Of a stretch of DNA of 44,160 bases, positions 31,259 to 41,037 are shown one piece after another. Numbering within the stretch: the first letter of the stretch is position 1; the number at the start of each line of letters is the position of its first letter. This DNA is from Candidatus Gastranaerophilales bacterium (GTDB lineage Bacteria; Cyanobacteriota; Vampirovibrionia; Gastranaerophilales; Gastranaerophilaceae). The position numbers and the translations under genes are program-made. Under the pieces are notes generated by a model. The model saw nothing but the letters and a program-made list of their open reading frames with translations. It had not been told where the DNA came from and did no database searches. The DNA lies in NCBI GenBank assembly GCA_944325175.1, contig CALUYZ010000017.1, positions 1 through 44,160 on the forward strand, in the 5' to 3' direction.

Positions 31259-32898
31259 TTTGTTTCCTTTTTAAGATAATTTTTGATGTCTTTAACTATT
31301 TTTTCAATAACAGGTTTCCATTCACTTTGTTTTTTGCATTGGTATGGTTTAACTGAATTATACCATTTAATATCGTTTCCTTTTAAATCAAACCACCTGA
31401 ATTCAGGAATCATATTAAATAAACAAAATGTTTTTTTGCCCATAGCACCCGATAAGTTCATTGTAGAATTATCAACACTTATGATTAAATCCATATTATT
31501 AATTAAACTTGCCGTATCGTCAAAAGTTTTTATGTAAGGTGCAAGGTTAATTATATTTGTATCTTTAAATGTTTCATCGGGTTCATCGAATTGAAGCGAA
31601 TAAAGTTGAACATTATCAATTAAAGTTAACGGCAAAAGCTCTTTTAGAGGTATATTTCTTGTATTAAGCCCCTTTATACTGCCTTTAAAATTAATGCCTA
31701 TTTTAAATTTATTGTTATTGAACAATTTTTCTTTATATTCTAAAGTTTTCTTATCATCTGCAAAAAGATATTGACCGGTTGTGCCTAAATTATCTTTGCT
31801 TATGCCGATAATTTTCGGAAGATTCATCATTGGAATGTGATAATCAAAATTTATTTTATCTAAGTTTATTTCATCTGAAATTGTTTGAACAAAAGGAAAG
31901 CTCCTTTTAATAATTTCAAGGGTTGTGTTTGGAACTTTTGCAATTATGTTAATGTTTTTGTTTTTAAGTTCACGGAAAAACCTTGAAAATAAAAATACAT
32001 CTCCAAACCCTTGTTCATATTGTACAAGAAGGGTTTTGCCCGTTATATCTTTTTTGCCGTCATATAAGGGTTTGTTAAATTTTGGATATTTAACGGCTTT
32101 TGTTTCTGTTATAAACCTTTTTTCATAAAATTCAAAAGCGTTTTTAAAATCACCTTTTCTAAATAAAAACATTGCATAGTTTACAATTTCTGTGTTGGTT
32201 AATTCGTTTTTGAATTTCAAACAATCGCCCCAAGCTTGTTCCACCTTGTTTAGGTCGCCTGTTTTTGTGTATAAAATTGTAAGCGCCATTGGGTAAAGCT
32301 TTTTGTTCGGATTTATTTTTTTTGCAATTTCAACGTTTAAAATAGCGTTTTTTAAAAAATCTTCTTTTTCATATTTGTTGTAAAGTTTGTCTGAAATTTC
32401 GCCTAATCTGTAATAATTATCTGCAATGTCGGGTTCTTTTTTAATAATTATTTCAGCGGTTTCTTTTGCTTTTTCAAGCTGTCCGTCTTTATTATATGCG
32501 CTATATAGGGCTTTTAGCACTTCAATTTCATCGGGGTTAATTTTTAAGGCCTTTTCCAAAAGCTCTGTTTCTATGTCAAATTGTTCAAGAGAATTAAAAC
32601 ATTTTGCGCATTTAATATATAGAGTGTGGTTTTTTGGAAAGGCAACAATCAATTCTTGATAACAAGCAATTAAATCGCCTGTTTTTGCCTTGTTTTCTTC
32701 ATTTTCGGCATAAAATGCAAGTTTTTTTAAAAAAGCGTTTCTTGTTTTTATAAGTTCGTTTTTATATGTTTCTTCATTATCTTTTGAATGAAGATAAGAA
32801 GTATATTCCCTATACATTCTTATTGCTTCAACAACGTTTGAATCAATCAAAGATAAGCATAAACCACGATTAAATTTAGTCAATAAATCAATAACCAA
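31255..32898 (-). CDS. TPR protein with C-terminal GT9-like glycosyltransferase domain
   Basis: A 547-residue protein. Residues about 60-260 form TPR units (FNSLEQFDIETELLEKALKI and others). From about 285 a glycosyltransferase-like domain begins with LVQYEQGFGDVFLFSRFF, a segment common to TPR-linked GT9/ADP-heptose-transferase-like proteins. It continues with INFKGS and ends with the donor-site-like LIISVDNSTMNLSGAMG. No signal peptide is seen, so it is cytoplasmic and may glycosylate proteins or surface polymers. The substrate is unknown. It is co-transcribed with mtnA (4-bp overlap). Confidence 0.78.
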   Translation of the reverse strand: MVIDLLTKFNRGLCLSLIDSNVVEAIRMYREYTSYLHSKDNEETYKNELIKTRNAFLKKLAFYAENEENKAKTGDLIACYQELIVAFPKNHTLYIKCAKCFNSLEQFDIETELLEKALKINPDEIEVLKALYSAYNKDGQLEKAKETAEIIIKKEPDIADNYYRLGEISDKLYNKYEKEDFLKNAILNVEIAKKINPNKKLYPMALTILYTKTGDLNKVEQAWGDCLKFKNELTNTEIVNYAMFLFRKGDFKNAFEFYEKRFITETKAVKYPKFNKPLYDGKKDITGKTLLVQYEQGFGDVFLFSRFFRELKNKNINIIAKVPNTTLEIIKRSFPFVQTISDEINLDKINFDYHIPMMNLPKIIGISKDNLGTTGQYLFADDKKTLEYKEKLFNNNKFKIGINFKGSIKGLNTRNIPLKELLPLTLIDNVQLYSLQFDEPDETFKDTNIINLAPYIKTFDDTASLINNMDLIISVDNSTMNLSGAMGKKTFCLFNMIPEFRWFDLKGNDIKWYNSVKPYQCKKQSEWKPVIEKIVKDIKNYLKKETK

Positions 32899-33030
32899 GC
32901 TAAACTCCCGCCTAAATTTCTTATTTAATAATAATATTTATATTAATTTAATGCAAATTGTAAGCTTTAATTTAAGTTATCTTTAAGGTAATATTATTTT
33001 ATAAAGTAACTTTTAAATAGGGAGAATACA

Positions 33031-34515
33031 ATGGAAGCTACAAATAGCAGTATTCAAGGCATAAGAGAGGCAAGAATACAAAAACTTACGGATTTGATAG
33101 ATAAAGGAATTAACCCGTATCCTTATTCATTTGATAAAGATATTTCAGCAAAAGCTTTGCAAGAAAAATATAAAGATTTAGAAGCAGGTGCTGAAACCAA
33201 TGATACCTATTCCGTTGCAGGGCGTATCATGGCAATGAGAAATACAGGCATGTTTATAGACCTTGTTGATGACACAGGTAAAATTCAAATTTTTTCACAC
33301 AAAGAAAACTTGCCTGAAGATAAATTAAAAATCTTAAAATTATTAGATGTAGGTGACATTGTAGGTTTTAAAGGCACAATCAGAAGAACACCGAGGGGTG
33401 AACTTTCAGTTAAAGCTCTTGACCTTAAACTTTTAACAAAATCGCTTCAACCTCTGCCTGAAAAATTCCACGGCCTTCAAGATACAGAAACAAGATACAG
33501 AAAAAGATATCTTGATATGATTATGAATGAAGAAGTTAGAGATACCTTCAAAAAAAGAAGCTTAATTATTCAAAAAATCAGAGAATACTTAACAAAACAA
33601 GGTTTTCTTGAAGTTGAAACTCCGATGCTTCACACTCAAGCAGGCGGTGCAACTGCAAGACCTTTTATCACTCACCACAATGCGCTTGATTTAGATATGT
33701 ATCTTAGAATAGCGCCCGAACTTCACCTAAAAAGACTATTGGTTGGCGGAGTTTCTGAAAAAATATTTGAAATGAACCGCTGCTTTAGAAACGAAGGCAT
33801 TGATGTTCGCCACAACCCCGAATTTACAATGATTGAAATGTATCAAGCCTATGTAGATTACAACGATATGATGTGCTTATTGGAAAATATGATAGCATCA
33901 GTTGCAAAAGACGTTTTAGGCACAACAAAAATTACATATCAAGGAAAAGAATTGGATTTAACCCCGCCTTGGGATAGAAAAACAATGCTCGGTGCAATTA
34001 AAGAATATACAGGCATCGATTTTAACGAATACCTGACTGCCGAAGAAGCAATGGAACAAGCCAAAAAAATGGGCATTGAAACGGAAGAAAACGATTCTTG
34101 GGGCAAAGTCTTAGATAGAATTTTTGAAGAAAAAGTTGAACCAAAATTAATTCAACCTGTTCATATCATTGATTATCCTCGTGATATTTCACCTTTGGCT
34201 AAAGTTCACAGAGACAACCCAAGGTTAACAGAAAGGTTTGAATCAAGGATTAACGGTTGGGAAGTTTCAAACGCATTTTCAGAATTAACCGATCCAATCG
34301 ACCAAAGAAACCGCTTTGAAGCACAAGCAAAAGCAAAAGCAGAAGGCGACGAAGAAGCAATGAGCATAGATGAAGACTTTATCTGTGCGCTTGAACATGG
34401 TATGCCACCAGCAGGCGGTATGGGCATTGGCATAGACAGGCTTGTTATGCTGTTAACAGATTCTCCTTCAATAAGAGATGTTATAGCATTTCCTACAATG
34501 CGACCAAGAAATTAA
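33031..34515 (+). CDS. lysS: Lysyl-tRNA synthetase, class II
   Basis: A 494-residue enzyme with an N-terminal OB-fold anticodon-binding domain (VAGRIMAMRNTGMFIDL, about residues 62-80) and a class II catalytic core: motif 2 is FRNEGIDVRHNPEFTMIE and motif 3 is GMGIGIDRLVML close to the C terminus. The RPRN end is typical. It charges tRNA-Lys. AGGGAG lies about 8 bases before the ATG. It is a single-gene unit ending at a good terminator, divergent from the TPR-glycosyltransferase. Confidence 0.96.
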   Translation: MEATNSSIQGIREARIQKLTDLIDKGINPYPYSFDKDISAKALQEKYKDLEAGAETNDTYSVAGRIMAMRNTGMFIDLVDDTGKIQIFSHKENLPEDKLKILKLLDVGDIVGFKGTIRRTPRGELSVKALDLKLLTKSLQPLPEKFHGLQDTETRYRKRYLDMIMNEEVRDTFKKRSLIIQKIREYLTKQGFLEVETPMLHTQAGGATARPFITHHNALDLDMYLRIAPELHLKRLLVGGVSEKIFEMNRCFRNEGIDVRHNPEFTMIEMYQAYVDYNDMMCLLENMIASVAKDVLGTTKITYQGKELDLTPPWDRKTMLGAIKEYTGIDFNEYLTAEEAMEQAKKMGIETEENDSWGKVLDRIFEEKVEPKLIQPVHIIDYPRDISPLAKVHRDNPRLTERFESRINGWEVSNAFSELTDPIDQRNRFEAQAKAKAEGDEEAMSIDEDFICALEHGMPPAGGMGIGIDRLVMLLTDSPSIRDVIAFPTMRPRN

Positions 34516-34523
34516 ATTTTATA

Positions 34524-34553
34524 AATGCGGTGTTTAAAGGCACCGCATTTTTT
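34524..34553 (+). terminator. lysS rho-independent terminator
   Basis: AATGCGGTG at 34524-34532 pairs with CACCGCATT at 34541-34549 across an 8-base loop, followed by T residues. It separates lysS from the efflux operon. Confidence 0.88.
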
Positions 34554-34621
34554 ATTGCATCAAATGCAGTATTTTTTCTTCAACAAGCAATCTATCCGGT
34601 CATTAATGCTAAAATGCCATT

Positions 34622-36040
34622 ATGTTTAAACATATAATATGCATACTTACAGCATTTTTTATTTCAATATCGCCCGCCTTTGCCATTCAAGACATTCAAC
34701 AAGGCGATGTTTTAAATTTAGAACAATGCATAGATATTGCTCTTAGAAATTCGCCATACGTAAATAAAGCAAAAGCAAGAATAAGGCTGGCAGAAGCTAA
34801 CGTTGGCGGCGCAAAATCGGCTTGGACCCCTGCAGTTGGAGCCGGCTTAGGGTTTAACGGTTCGAATTCAAAAGAAGGTCACAGGTCTTTTTCAGACAGA
34901 TATTTTGGCGCAGATGCAATGATTTCTCAATTAATATATGATTTTGGCAAAACAAATTCAAGCATTAATTTGCAAAAATTTAACTTATTATCTGCTGAAT
35001 ATGAATATGATTATACTGTCTTAGAAACAATTTATGCCGTTAAAGAAGCCTATTTTTCCGTTTTGGCGGCAAAAGCAAACAGAGATGTACAAGTTCAAAA
35101 TGTTGAAATAAATGAAAGAAACTTTGACCAGATAAAATCTTATTATGAAGAAGGCATAAAATCGAGAATCGACTTTGTAAATGCGGAAGTAAACCTCTCG
35201 GATGCAAAAAATTCACTTTTACAGGCACAAGATGTATACTGTGATGCAATGGTTTCTCTTAATAAATCGCTTTATATAACAAATAACCCTGATTATTCAA
35301 TAGCACCCATAGAAAAGTTTAATGCAAATTCAGATGTAACACCTGTTACATTAATCCACGGGCATAATACAGACCATAACCACGAGCAGCTTCAAGAAGA
35401 TGAAATGAAGGAAATAACCCTAACAGGCATTATCAAAGAAAATGAAATTGTAAAAGACCATAAATTAACACCATTTACCACATCTTTTGAAGATGCACTT
35501 GATTATGCAAACAAAAACAGACCCGATCTTAAATCATACATTGCAATTAAAAATGCAATGAAAGAATCTCTTAAATATACAAAAAGGCAATGGTACCCTG
35601 AACTTTCCGCAAATGCTGCATATAATTACAGAAGAAACGACGGGTCAAATTATAATTCAGTTTCATACGGTGCAGATTTATCAATTCCTACAATAAGACC
35701 TTTGGCTGTTAAATATGATATAGATGCAGCAAAGGCAGAACTGGATTCAGCAGGCGAAGATGTAAGATTAATCTATCAAAATATTTACTACGACGTGCAA
35801 CTTGGAATGTGCCAAGCAAAAATTTTGGAAAATCAAATTCCTTTAATTTTAAATAGGGTTCGTCTTGCAAAAGAAAACTTTGAGCTTGCAGACGGCAGAT
35901 ATTTAGAAGGCATTGGCAACTACATTGAACTTCAAGATGCAAGAAGTAAATATCTAAACGCTCAGCAAGAATATATAGATACTGTCTATAAATATTCAAT
36001 CGCACGTGCTAACCTTGATTTTGTTATGGGGGTAAAATGA
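34622..36040 (+). CDS. TolC-family outer-membrane efflux protein
   Basis: A 472-residue protein with a signal peptide (residues 1-21, ending in PAFA) and the two-fold repeated OEP architecture: LNLEQCIDIALRNSPYVNKAKA opens the first half and FEDALDYANKNRPDLKSYIA the second. Long helical stretches (YYEEGIKSRIDFVNAEV; GRYLEGIGNYIELQDARSKY) form the periplasmic tunnel. The linker between halves holds a His-rich HGHNTDHNHEQ near residue 250, unusual for the family. It is the first gene of a tripartite pump operon and overlaps the adaptor gene by 4 bp. Confidence 0.92.
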   Translation: MFKHIICILTAFFISISPAFAIQDIQQGDVLNLEQCIDIALRNSPYVNKAKARIRLAEANVGGAKSAWTPAVGAGLGFNGSNSKEGHRSFSDRYFGADAMISQLIYDFGKTNSSINLQKFNLLSAEYEYDYTVLETIYAVKEAYFSVLAAKANRDVQVQNVEINERNFDQIKSYYEEGIKSRIDFVNAEVNLSDAKNSLLQAQDVYCDAMVSLNKSLYITNNPDYSIAPIEKFNANSDVTPVTLIHGHNTDHNHEQLQEDEMKEITLTGIIKENEIVKDHKLTPFTTSFEDALDYANKNRPDLKSYIAIKNAMKESLKYTKRQWYPELSANAAYNYRRNDGSNYNSVSYGADLSIPTIRPLAVKYDIDAAKAELDSAGEDVRLIYQNIYYDVQLGMCQAKILENQIPLILNRVRLAKENFELADGRYLEGIGNYIELQDARSKYLNAQQEYIDTVYKYSIARANLDFVMGVK

Positions 36041-37194
36041 AGCAAAAAATAATAATAGCAACAATTTCCATATTCATAATTCTGCTTTTAATTTTAATCG
36101 GCAAAAAGTTTTTTATAAAAGGTGATGAATACATTTTGGCGCCTTTAAAAAAAGCCACCATAACAAAAATTATAGAAGCTTCAGGCACGATAAACCCTGT
36201 TCAAACAGCAACAGTCGGCGCTCAGGTTTCAGGTAAAATAACGGCTGTTTATGTAGATTACAACTCTCCTGTTAAAAAGGGTCAGATTTTGGCTGAAATT
36301 GATACATCTTTATTTCAAGCAAGTGTCGACCAGCAAAGGGCAAACATACAAAATGCAAGAGCTCAATTAAGAAAACTTGAAGCAACAACAAATTACGATA
36401 AATTAATGTATCAAAGATATTCAAACCTTCTTAAAAAAGGCTATGTTTCAAAAGCAGAAGTTGACCAATTAAAAGCTGTTTATCTGGCCGATGTTGCAAG
36501 TATAGAAGCGCAAAAAGCACAAATAAGAGAAAATGAAGCATCTCTTAGAACGGCAGAATCAAATTTAGGGTATACCAAAATAATTTCACCTGTAGACGGT
36601 GTTATTATTTCAAAAGATGTTGAAGTTGGTGAAACCGTGGCTTCAAGCTTCCAAACTCCTGAATTATTTTCTGTTGCAGAAGACTTAACCAAAATGCAAA
36701 TTGAAACAAACGTATCTGAAGCAGATATAGGAAATGTTTCAGTCGGACAAGAGGCAGATTATACAATAGACGGCTACCCCAATGAAACTTTTAAAGGTTA
36801 CGTTAATCAAGTAAGATTATCTTCAACAACAACCTCAAACGTTGTAACATATACTGTTGTAATTACGGTTGATAACAAAGATTTAAAATTAAAACCCGGC
36901 ATGACGGCAAATGTTTCCATTGTTGTTGAAAAGAAAGAAGACATTTTAACCGCAATAAATCCAGCCTTAAAATTTACACCCGTTGGCAGAGATGTTAAAT
37001 ATGACACTCAAGGAATTTGGATTTTGGATAAAAACAAAAAACCTGAAAGAATTACAATAAAAACAGGTATATCAGACGATGTTAAAACAGAAATTATAAC
37101 TGACAAACTAAAAGAAAACGATATGGTAATAATTGGCAAAAAAGGCGCCGAAACATCAACAGGAAAGGGTATGAGACCGCCAAGGTTCTTGTAA
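36037..37194 (+). CDS. macA: MacA-like periplasmic adaptor (membrane fusion protein)
   Basis: A 385-residue HlyD/RND-type adaptor: an N-terminal membrane anchor (about residues 4-22), a biotinyl-lipoyl half (GTINPVQTATVGAQVSGKI), a helical hairpin (about 95-165), the second lipoyl half (YTKIISPVDGVIISKDVEVGETV), then beta-barrel and membrane-proximal domains. It bridges the MacB-like pump to the TolC-like channel. It overlaps the TolC gene by 4 bp and precedes the ATPase gene by 2 bp. The symbol rests on family and context; the substrate is unknown. Confidence 0.88.
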   Translation: MKQKIIIATISIFIILLLILIGKKFFIKGDEYILAPLKKATITKIIEASGTINPVQTATVGAQVSGKITAVYVDYNSPVKKGQILAEIDTSLFQASVDQQRANIQNARAQLRKLEATTNYDKLMYQRYSNLLKKGYVSKAEVDQLKAVYLADVASIEAQKAQIRENEASLRTAESNLGYTKIISPVDGVIISKDVEVGETVASSFQTPELFSVAEDLTKMQIETNVSEADIGNVSVGQEADYTIDGYPNETFKGYVNQVRLSSTTTSNVVTYTVVITVDNKDLKLKPGMTANVSIVVEKKEDILTAINPALKFTPVGRDVKYDTQGIWILDKNKKPERITIKTGISDDVKTEIITDKLKENDMVIIGKKGAETSTGKGMRPPRFL

Positions 37195-37196
37195 AA

Positions 37197-37904
37197 ATGG
37201 CAGTAATAGAAGTTAAAAATTTAATAAAAACGTATAAAACAGGCGACAGCGAATTTAACGCCCTTGATTGCGTTTCTTTGTCAATCGAATACGGTGAAAT
37301 GGTTGCTATTATGGGGCCATCGGGTTCCGGTAAATCAACATTTATGAATCAAATCGGCTGCCTTGATAAACCAACATCAGGCGAATATTTTTTAGACGGT
37401 GTAAATGTTGAAACAATGAACCATGATGAGCTTGCTCAAATCAGAAATTTAAAACTGGGGTTTGTTTTTCAAGGGTTTAATTTAATTTCAAAAACAACGG
37501 CTGTTGAAAATGTTGAACTTCCTATGATATACAAAGGCATAAATAAAGAAGAAAGAAGAAAAAGAGCAGTTGATGCCCTAAAAATTGTAGGTTTAGAAAA
37601 AAGAATGGAACATATGCCCAATCAAATGTCTGGCGGTCAACAACAAAGGGTTGCAATCGCAAGGGCTATTGTAAACGATGCCCCTGTTATTTTGGCAGAT
37701 GAACCTACAGGTAACTTAGACACAAAAACAAGCATAGATGTTATGAATTTTTTTGTTGAATTAAATGAAAAATATAAAAAAACTATTGTAATAGTTACCC
37801 ATGAAGACGACATTGCAGCTTATTGCAAAAGAATTGTAAGATTTAGAGACGGGAAAATTATCTCGGATAAAATAAATGAAAACAGAACCGAGGTAAAATT
37901 ATGA
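37197..37904 (+). CDS. MacB/LolD-type ABC transporter ATPase
   Basis: A 235-residue nucleotide-binding protein. Walker A is GPSGSGKST at residues 40-48, the signature is MSGGQQQRVAIARA near 140, Walker B is VILADEPTGNLD near 160, and a switch His lies in VTHEDD. The N-terminal TYKTGDSEFNALDCVS and the family spacing fit the MacB/LolD/FtsE group. In E. coli MacB this domain is fused to the permease; here it is separate and overlaps the permease gene by 4 bp. Confidence 0.93.
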   Translation: MAVIEVKNLIKTYKTGDSEFNALDCVSLSIEYGEMVAIMGPSGSGKSTFMNQIGCLDKPTSGEYFLDGVNVETMNHDELAQIRNLKLGFVFQGFNLISKTTAVENVELPMIYKGINKEERRKRAVDALKIVGLEKRMEHMPNQMSGGQQQRVAIARAIVNDAPVILADEPTGNLDTKTSIDVMNFFVELNEKYKKTIVIVTHEDDIAAYCKRIVRFRDGKIISDKINENRTEVKL

Positions 37905-39127
37905 TAGATTTTAAATCCACCTTCAAAATTGCTGTTTTATCATTAAAAACAAATAAAATGCGCTCTTGCCTTACAAGTTTAGGCATTATTATCGGTGTTG
38001 CAGCCGTTATTGTAATGCTTGCAATAGGAACGGGCGCAAGCACAAAAGTTACAAAAGATATGGAATCTATGGGCTCAAACCTTCTAACCGTAAGGTCGGC
38101 TTCTGCAAACCAAGGGGGTGTTAGGCAAGGTGCAGGTTCAAGACCAACATTAACTCTTAAAGATGCAATAGCAATAAACAGGCTTGCAAGGGGTGTTGAA
38201 GCAGTCGCTCCTGTTTCAAACCAAAACCAACAGGTAATTTACGGTAACCAAAACTGGTCAACAACAGTTTATGGCACAACAGGGAAATATTTAGGCATAA
38301 AAGCTTATGAAATTTTAATAGGCAGAAATTTTACAGCAGAAGATATTAAAAATTCAACAAAAGTGGCAATCATAGGTTCAACCGTTTCAAGCGAACTTTT
38401 TGGCGATGTTAACCCTGTCGGTAAAACTTTAAGAATAGGGGGAGTTCCATTTAGAGTAATTGCCGTTTTAAAAACAAAAGGGTCATCTGGCCCCTTTGAT
38501 AACGATGATTTAATTTTTATTCCTATAACAACGGCGCAAAAAAAGGTTTTTGGGGTTTATTTCCCTGGAACCGTTAATATGATTGTAGTTAAATCTCAAA
38601 CACCTGAACTTATGCAATATACAGAAGAAGATATTAATGAAATTTTAATTAAAAGGCACAATATTGGAGCTAACCAAGAAAAAGATTTTGAAATAAGAAA
38701 TTCAGCGGAATTTCAAGAAAGATTAAAATCAACAGTTAAAACATTTTCAATTCTTTTAGGCTCAATCGCTTCTGTTTCTTTGCTTGTAGGCGGCATTGGC
38801 ATTATGAACATTATGCTTGTTTCCGTTACTGAAAGAACCCGTGAAATTGGCATCAGAATGGCAATAGGGGCAAGAAGCAGCGACATTAGAAAACAATTTT
38901 TAATTGAAGCATTATTGCTTGCAATAATAGGCGGTTTAATTGGCGTTGTTGCAGGCGTTTTAACTTCATTTTTAGTTACAAAATTTTCAGATTTAACCGC
39001 AGAAATAACCCCGTTTTCAATAATTTTATCTTTAAGTTTTTCTGCAATAGTCGGTGTTTTATTTGGGTTTTACCCCGCTTATAAGGCTTCACTTTTAAAT
39101 CCTATCGATGCTCTAAGGTATGAATAA
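37901..39127 (+). CDS. MacB-type ABC transporter permease
   Basis: A 408-residue permease with one N-terminal helix (SLGIIIGVAAVIVMLAIGTG, about 23-45), a large periplasmic MacB core domain (about 50-275) and three C-terminal helices of the FtsX fold (SILLGSIASVSLLVGGIGIMN, LLLAIIGGLIGVVAGV and a last one near 370-390). TEREIG-like TERTREIGIRMAIGAR follows the second helix, as in MacB. It is a mechanotransmitting pump rather than a channel, with the MacA and TolC partners just upstream. The substrate may be a peptide, drug or lipid-linked molecule; this is not decidable here. Confidence 0.92.
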   Translation: MIDFKSTFKIAVLSLKTNKMRSCLTSLGIIIGVAAVIVMLAIGTGASTKVTKDMESMGSNLLTVRSASANQGGVRQGAGSRPTLTLKDAIAINRLARGVEAVAPVSNQNQQVIYGNQNWSTTVYGTTGKYLGIKAYEILIGRNFTAEDIKNSTKVAIIGSTVSSELFGDVNPVGKTLRIGGVPFRVIAVLKTKGSSGPFDNDDLIFIPITTAQKKVFGVYFPGTVNMIVVKSQTPELMQYTEEDINEILIKRHNIGANQEKDFEIRNSAEFQERLKSTVKTFSILLGSIASVSLLVGGIGIMNIMLVSVTERTREIGIRMAIGARSSDIRKQFLIEALLLAIIGGLIGVVAGVLTSFLVTKFSDLTAEITPFSIILSLSFSAIVGVLFGFYPAYKASLLNPIDALRYE

Positions 39128-39810
39128 TGAATGAAATTTTTAAAAACGTAAAATATATTTTTTCTGATTTTGACGGCACCATTTCAAAATATGATGTCGT
39201 TCATAAATTTATTCATAATTTTGCAAAAGGCGATATTGATACTGCCGAAAAACTTTGGTGCGAAGGCAAATTATCCACTAAAGATTGTTTTAACATTCAG
39301 CTTGCAAAAATTGAAACCTTAACGCCTGTAATGTTAGAAAAATTTCTTGATGAAATTGAAATCGACCCTTATTTTATTCAATTTTATCAAATGATTAAAA
39401 AAGAAAATAAAGAATTAATTGTTCTATCAGACGGGTTTGATTATTTTATAGAAAAAGTATTCAAAAATCATAATTTGTCTGATATAAAGGTTTATTCAAA
39501 CCACCTTGAAATGAGTTTAGAAAACGGATTTTTAAAATTTAATACAACTTGCCCTAATAATAACCCCAACTGTCTAATATCATCGGGATGTTGCAAATGT
39601 GGAGTAGCTAAAAAGTATACGGATTGTTTTATATATATAGGTGACGGATTATCCGACAGGTGTATTGCAAGAAAAGCAAAGCTGTTGTTTGCTAAAAAGA
39701 GTCTTGAAGGGTATTGTAAAAATGAAAATGTTCATTATATTCCCTATCAAACTTTTCAAGATATAGCTTATTCACTAAATTTAAACGGGCAAAAAATGAA
39801 ATTGAAATAA
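39127..39810 (+). CDS. HAD-family phosphatase, MtnX-like
   Basis: A 227-residue HAD hydrolase. Motif I is SDFDGTIS near residue 13, motif II is VLSDGFDYF near residue 100, and motif III/IV is GDGLSDRCIA near residue 173. The cap segment and the Cys-rich insert (CPNNNPNC, CCKC) resemble MtnX, which dephosphorylates an enol intermediate in methionine salvage; mtnA in this window gives some support. SerB-type phosphoserine phosphatase is the main alternative. Its ATG overlaps the permease stop codon by one base. Confidence 0.8.
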   Translation: MNEIFKNVKYIFSDFDGTISKYDVVHKFIHNFAKGDIDTAEKLWCEGKLSTKDCFNIQLAKIETLTPVMLEKFLDEIEIDPYFIQFYQMIKKENKELIVLSDGFDYFIEKVFKNHNLSDIKVYSNHLEMSLENGFLKFNTTCPNNNPNCLISSGCCKCGVAKKYTDCFIYIGDGLSDRCIARKAKLLFAKKSLEGYCKNENVHYIPYQTFQDIAYSLNLNGQKMKLK

Positions 39811-39847
39811 TTCAGCATTTTAGACCCGTTTAAAAAGAGGGTTTAAA

Positions 39848-40693
39848 ATGTCTAGTTATGATATAGAGTTTGTTCATATTTCGCCTTCAAAAAATGCGGT
39901 TTTGATGTTTCACAGCCTGACAGGAACGCCTTATGAACTTCAAAAATATGCAAAAGTTTTATTTGAAGAAGGATACGATGTTTATTCCTATACGCTTGCA
40001 GGGCACATAGGGCATAAAATAAACATATATGAGGTTAAATATGAAGATTGGATTGAAGATGCCATTATAAAATATAACAATTTAAAAGGTCGTTATGAAA
40101 ACCTTTTTGTTTCAGGAATCGGACTTGGTGCATTAATTGCTTTATATTTAGCTGCAAGTTATACATCTTTATCAGGTGTAGTTTCAATTTCAGCTCCGAT
40201 TTTTTTAGACAACAGTCTTATTTCAAAACATAATTTTCTTTTGCAAATTGCAATGAATACAATTTTAAAATATTACTGTTCATTGCTTAAAATAGAACCT
40301 TATTCTGTTAAAAACGGCTTATTAAGAAGGCAAGCCCGAAAAAATTATAAATTGGAAGCTGCAACCATTGATAATTGCCCATTGTGCGCCCTTTTAGAGC
40401 TTTTAAAATTTATAAAATACATAAAAAATATTCTGGGTGAAATAAAAGCTCCGATTTTAATTATTCAATCTATTGAAGATAATTTTATTACATTAAAATC
40501 TTTAGAATTTATTTATTCAAAAATAAAATCTCAATTTAAAGAAAAAATAATTTTAACAAACAGCTATCATTTTGTTTTGTTCGACAATGAAAGAGATTTT
40601 GTTTTTGATAAAACAGTTTCATTTTTTGAAAAAATTAAAAAATATAATTCAAACCCTTACATAAATAAAAGAAAAGAGGCAAATATATTATGA
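39848..40693 (+). CDS. Alpha/beta hydrolase-fold protein lacking the nucleophile Ser
   Basis: A 281-residue protein of the carboxylesterase/lipase-like alpha/beta hydrolase group: FHSLTGTPYEL (oxyanion region, about 22-32), YTLAGHIGH, and the elbow region FVSGIGLGALIALYLAA. The usual G-x-S-x-G is G90-I-G92-L-G94, so Ser is replaced by Gly (codon GGA at the Ser position). The other triad members seem to remain: Asp211 (QSIEDNF) and His241 (NSYHF). It may be non-catalytic or use another residue. It lies 37 bp after the phosphatase gene and overlaps the next gene by 4 bp. Confidence 0.75.
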   Translation: MSSYDIEFVHISPSKNAVLMFHSLTGTPYELQKYAKVLFEEGYDVYSYTLAGHIGHKINIYEVKYEDWIEDAIIKYNNLKGRYENLFVSGIGLGALIALYLAASYTSLSGVVSISAPIFLDNSLISKHNFLLQIAMNTILKYYCSLLKIEPYSVKNGLLRRQARKNYKLEAATIDNCPLCALLELLKFIKYIKNILGEIKAPILIIQSIEDNFITLKSLEFIYSKIKSQFKEKIILTNSYHFVLFDNERDFVFDKTVSFFEKIKKYNSNPYINKRKEANIL

Positions 40694-41037
40694 ATACGCT
40701 ATTAACCCTGTTTTTTATTGTTGGTTTTATTTTTCTTTTATCCTTTATAATCGGGTGCATTTTTATATACAGAAACAATATTTCAAAAAGGCTTAAAACA
40801 AATTATTCAATCTTTTTGACTCTTTGCATTTTTATTTATTTAATTTCCGTATTTTTAATTTTTATAGATGCAATTTTTACAAAGAGGGTGAATTATTATT
40901 TTTACATTATATTTGCTTTTTTGCCTTTTATAATAGGAAAATTATCAAGCTACAAAACACTTCGATTTTATGTCTTTTTGCAAACAATGGCAATATTATC
41001 GGGATGTATTATTTCTTTTGTTAATTTAATTAATTAG
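40690..41037 (+). CDS. Small integral membrane protein
   Basis: A 115-residue protein with about four hydrophobic helices (approximately 4-27, 39-60, 68-82 and 92-112) and few charged residues. I do not recognise a family. It starts inside the last codons of the hydrolase gene (4-bp overlap), so it closes the efflux operon. Its 3' end overlaps the convergent protease gene by 8 bp. Confidence 0.6.
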   Translation: MNTLLTLFFIVGFIFLLSFIIGCIFIYRNNISKRLKTNYSIFLTLCIFIYLISVFLIFIDAIFTKRVNYYFYIIFAFLPFIIGKLSSYKTLRFYVFLQTMAILSGCIISFVNLIN

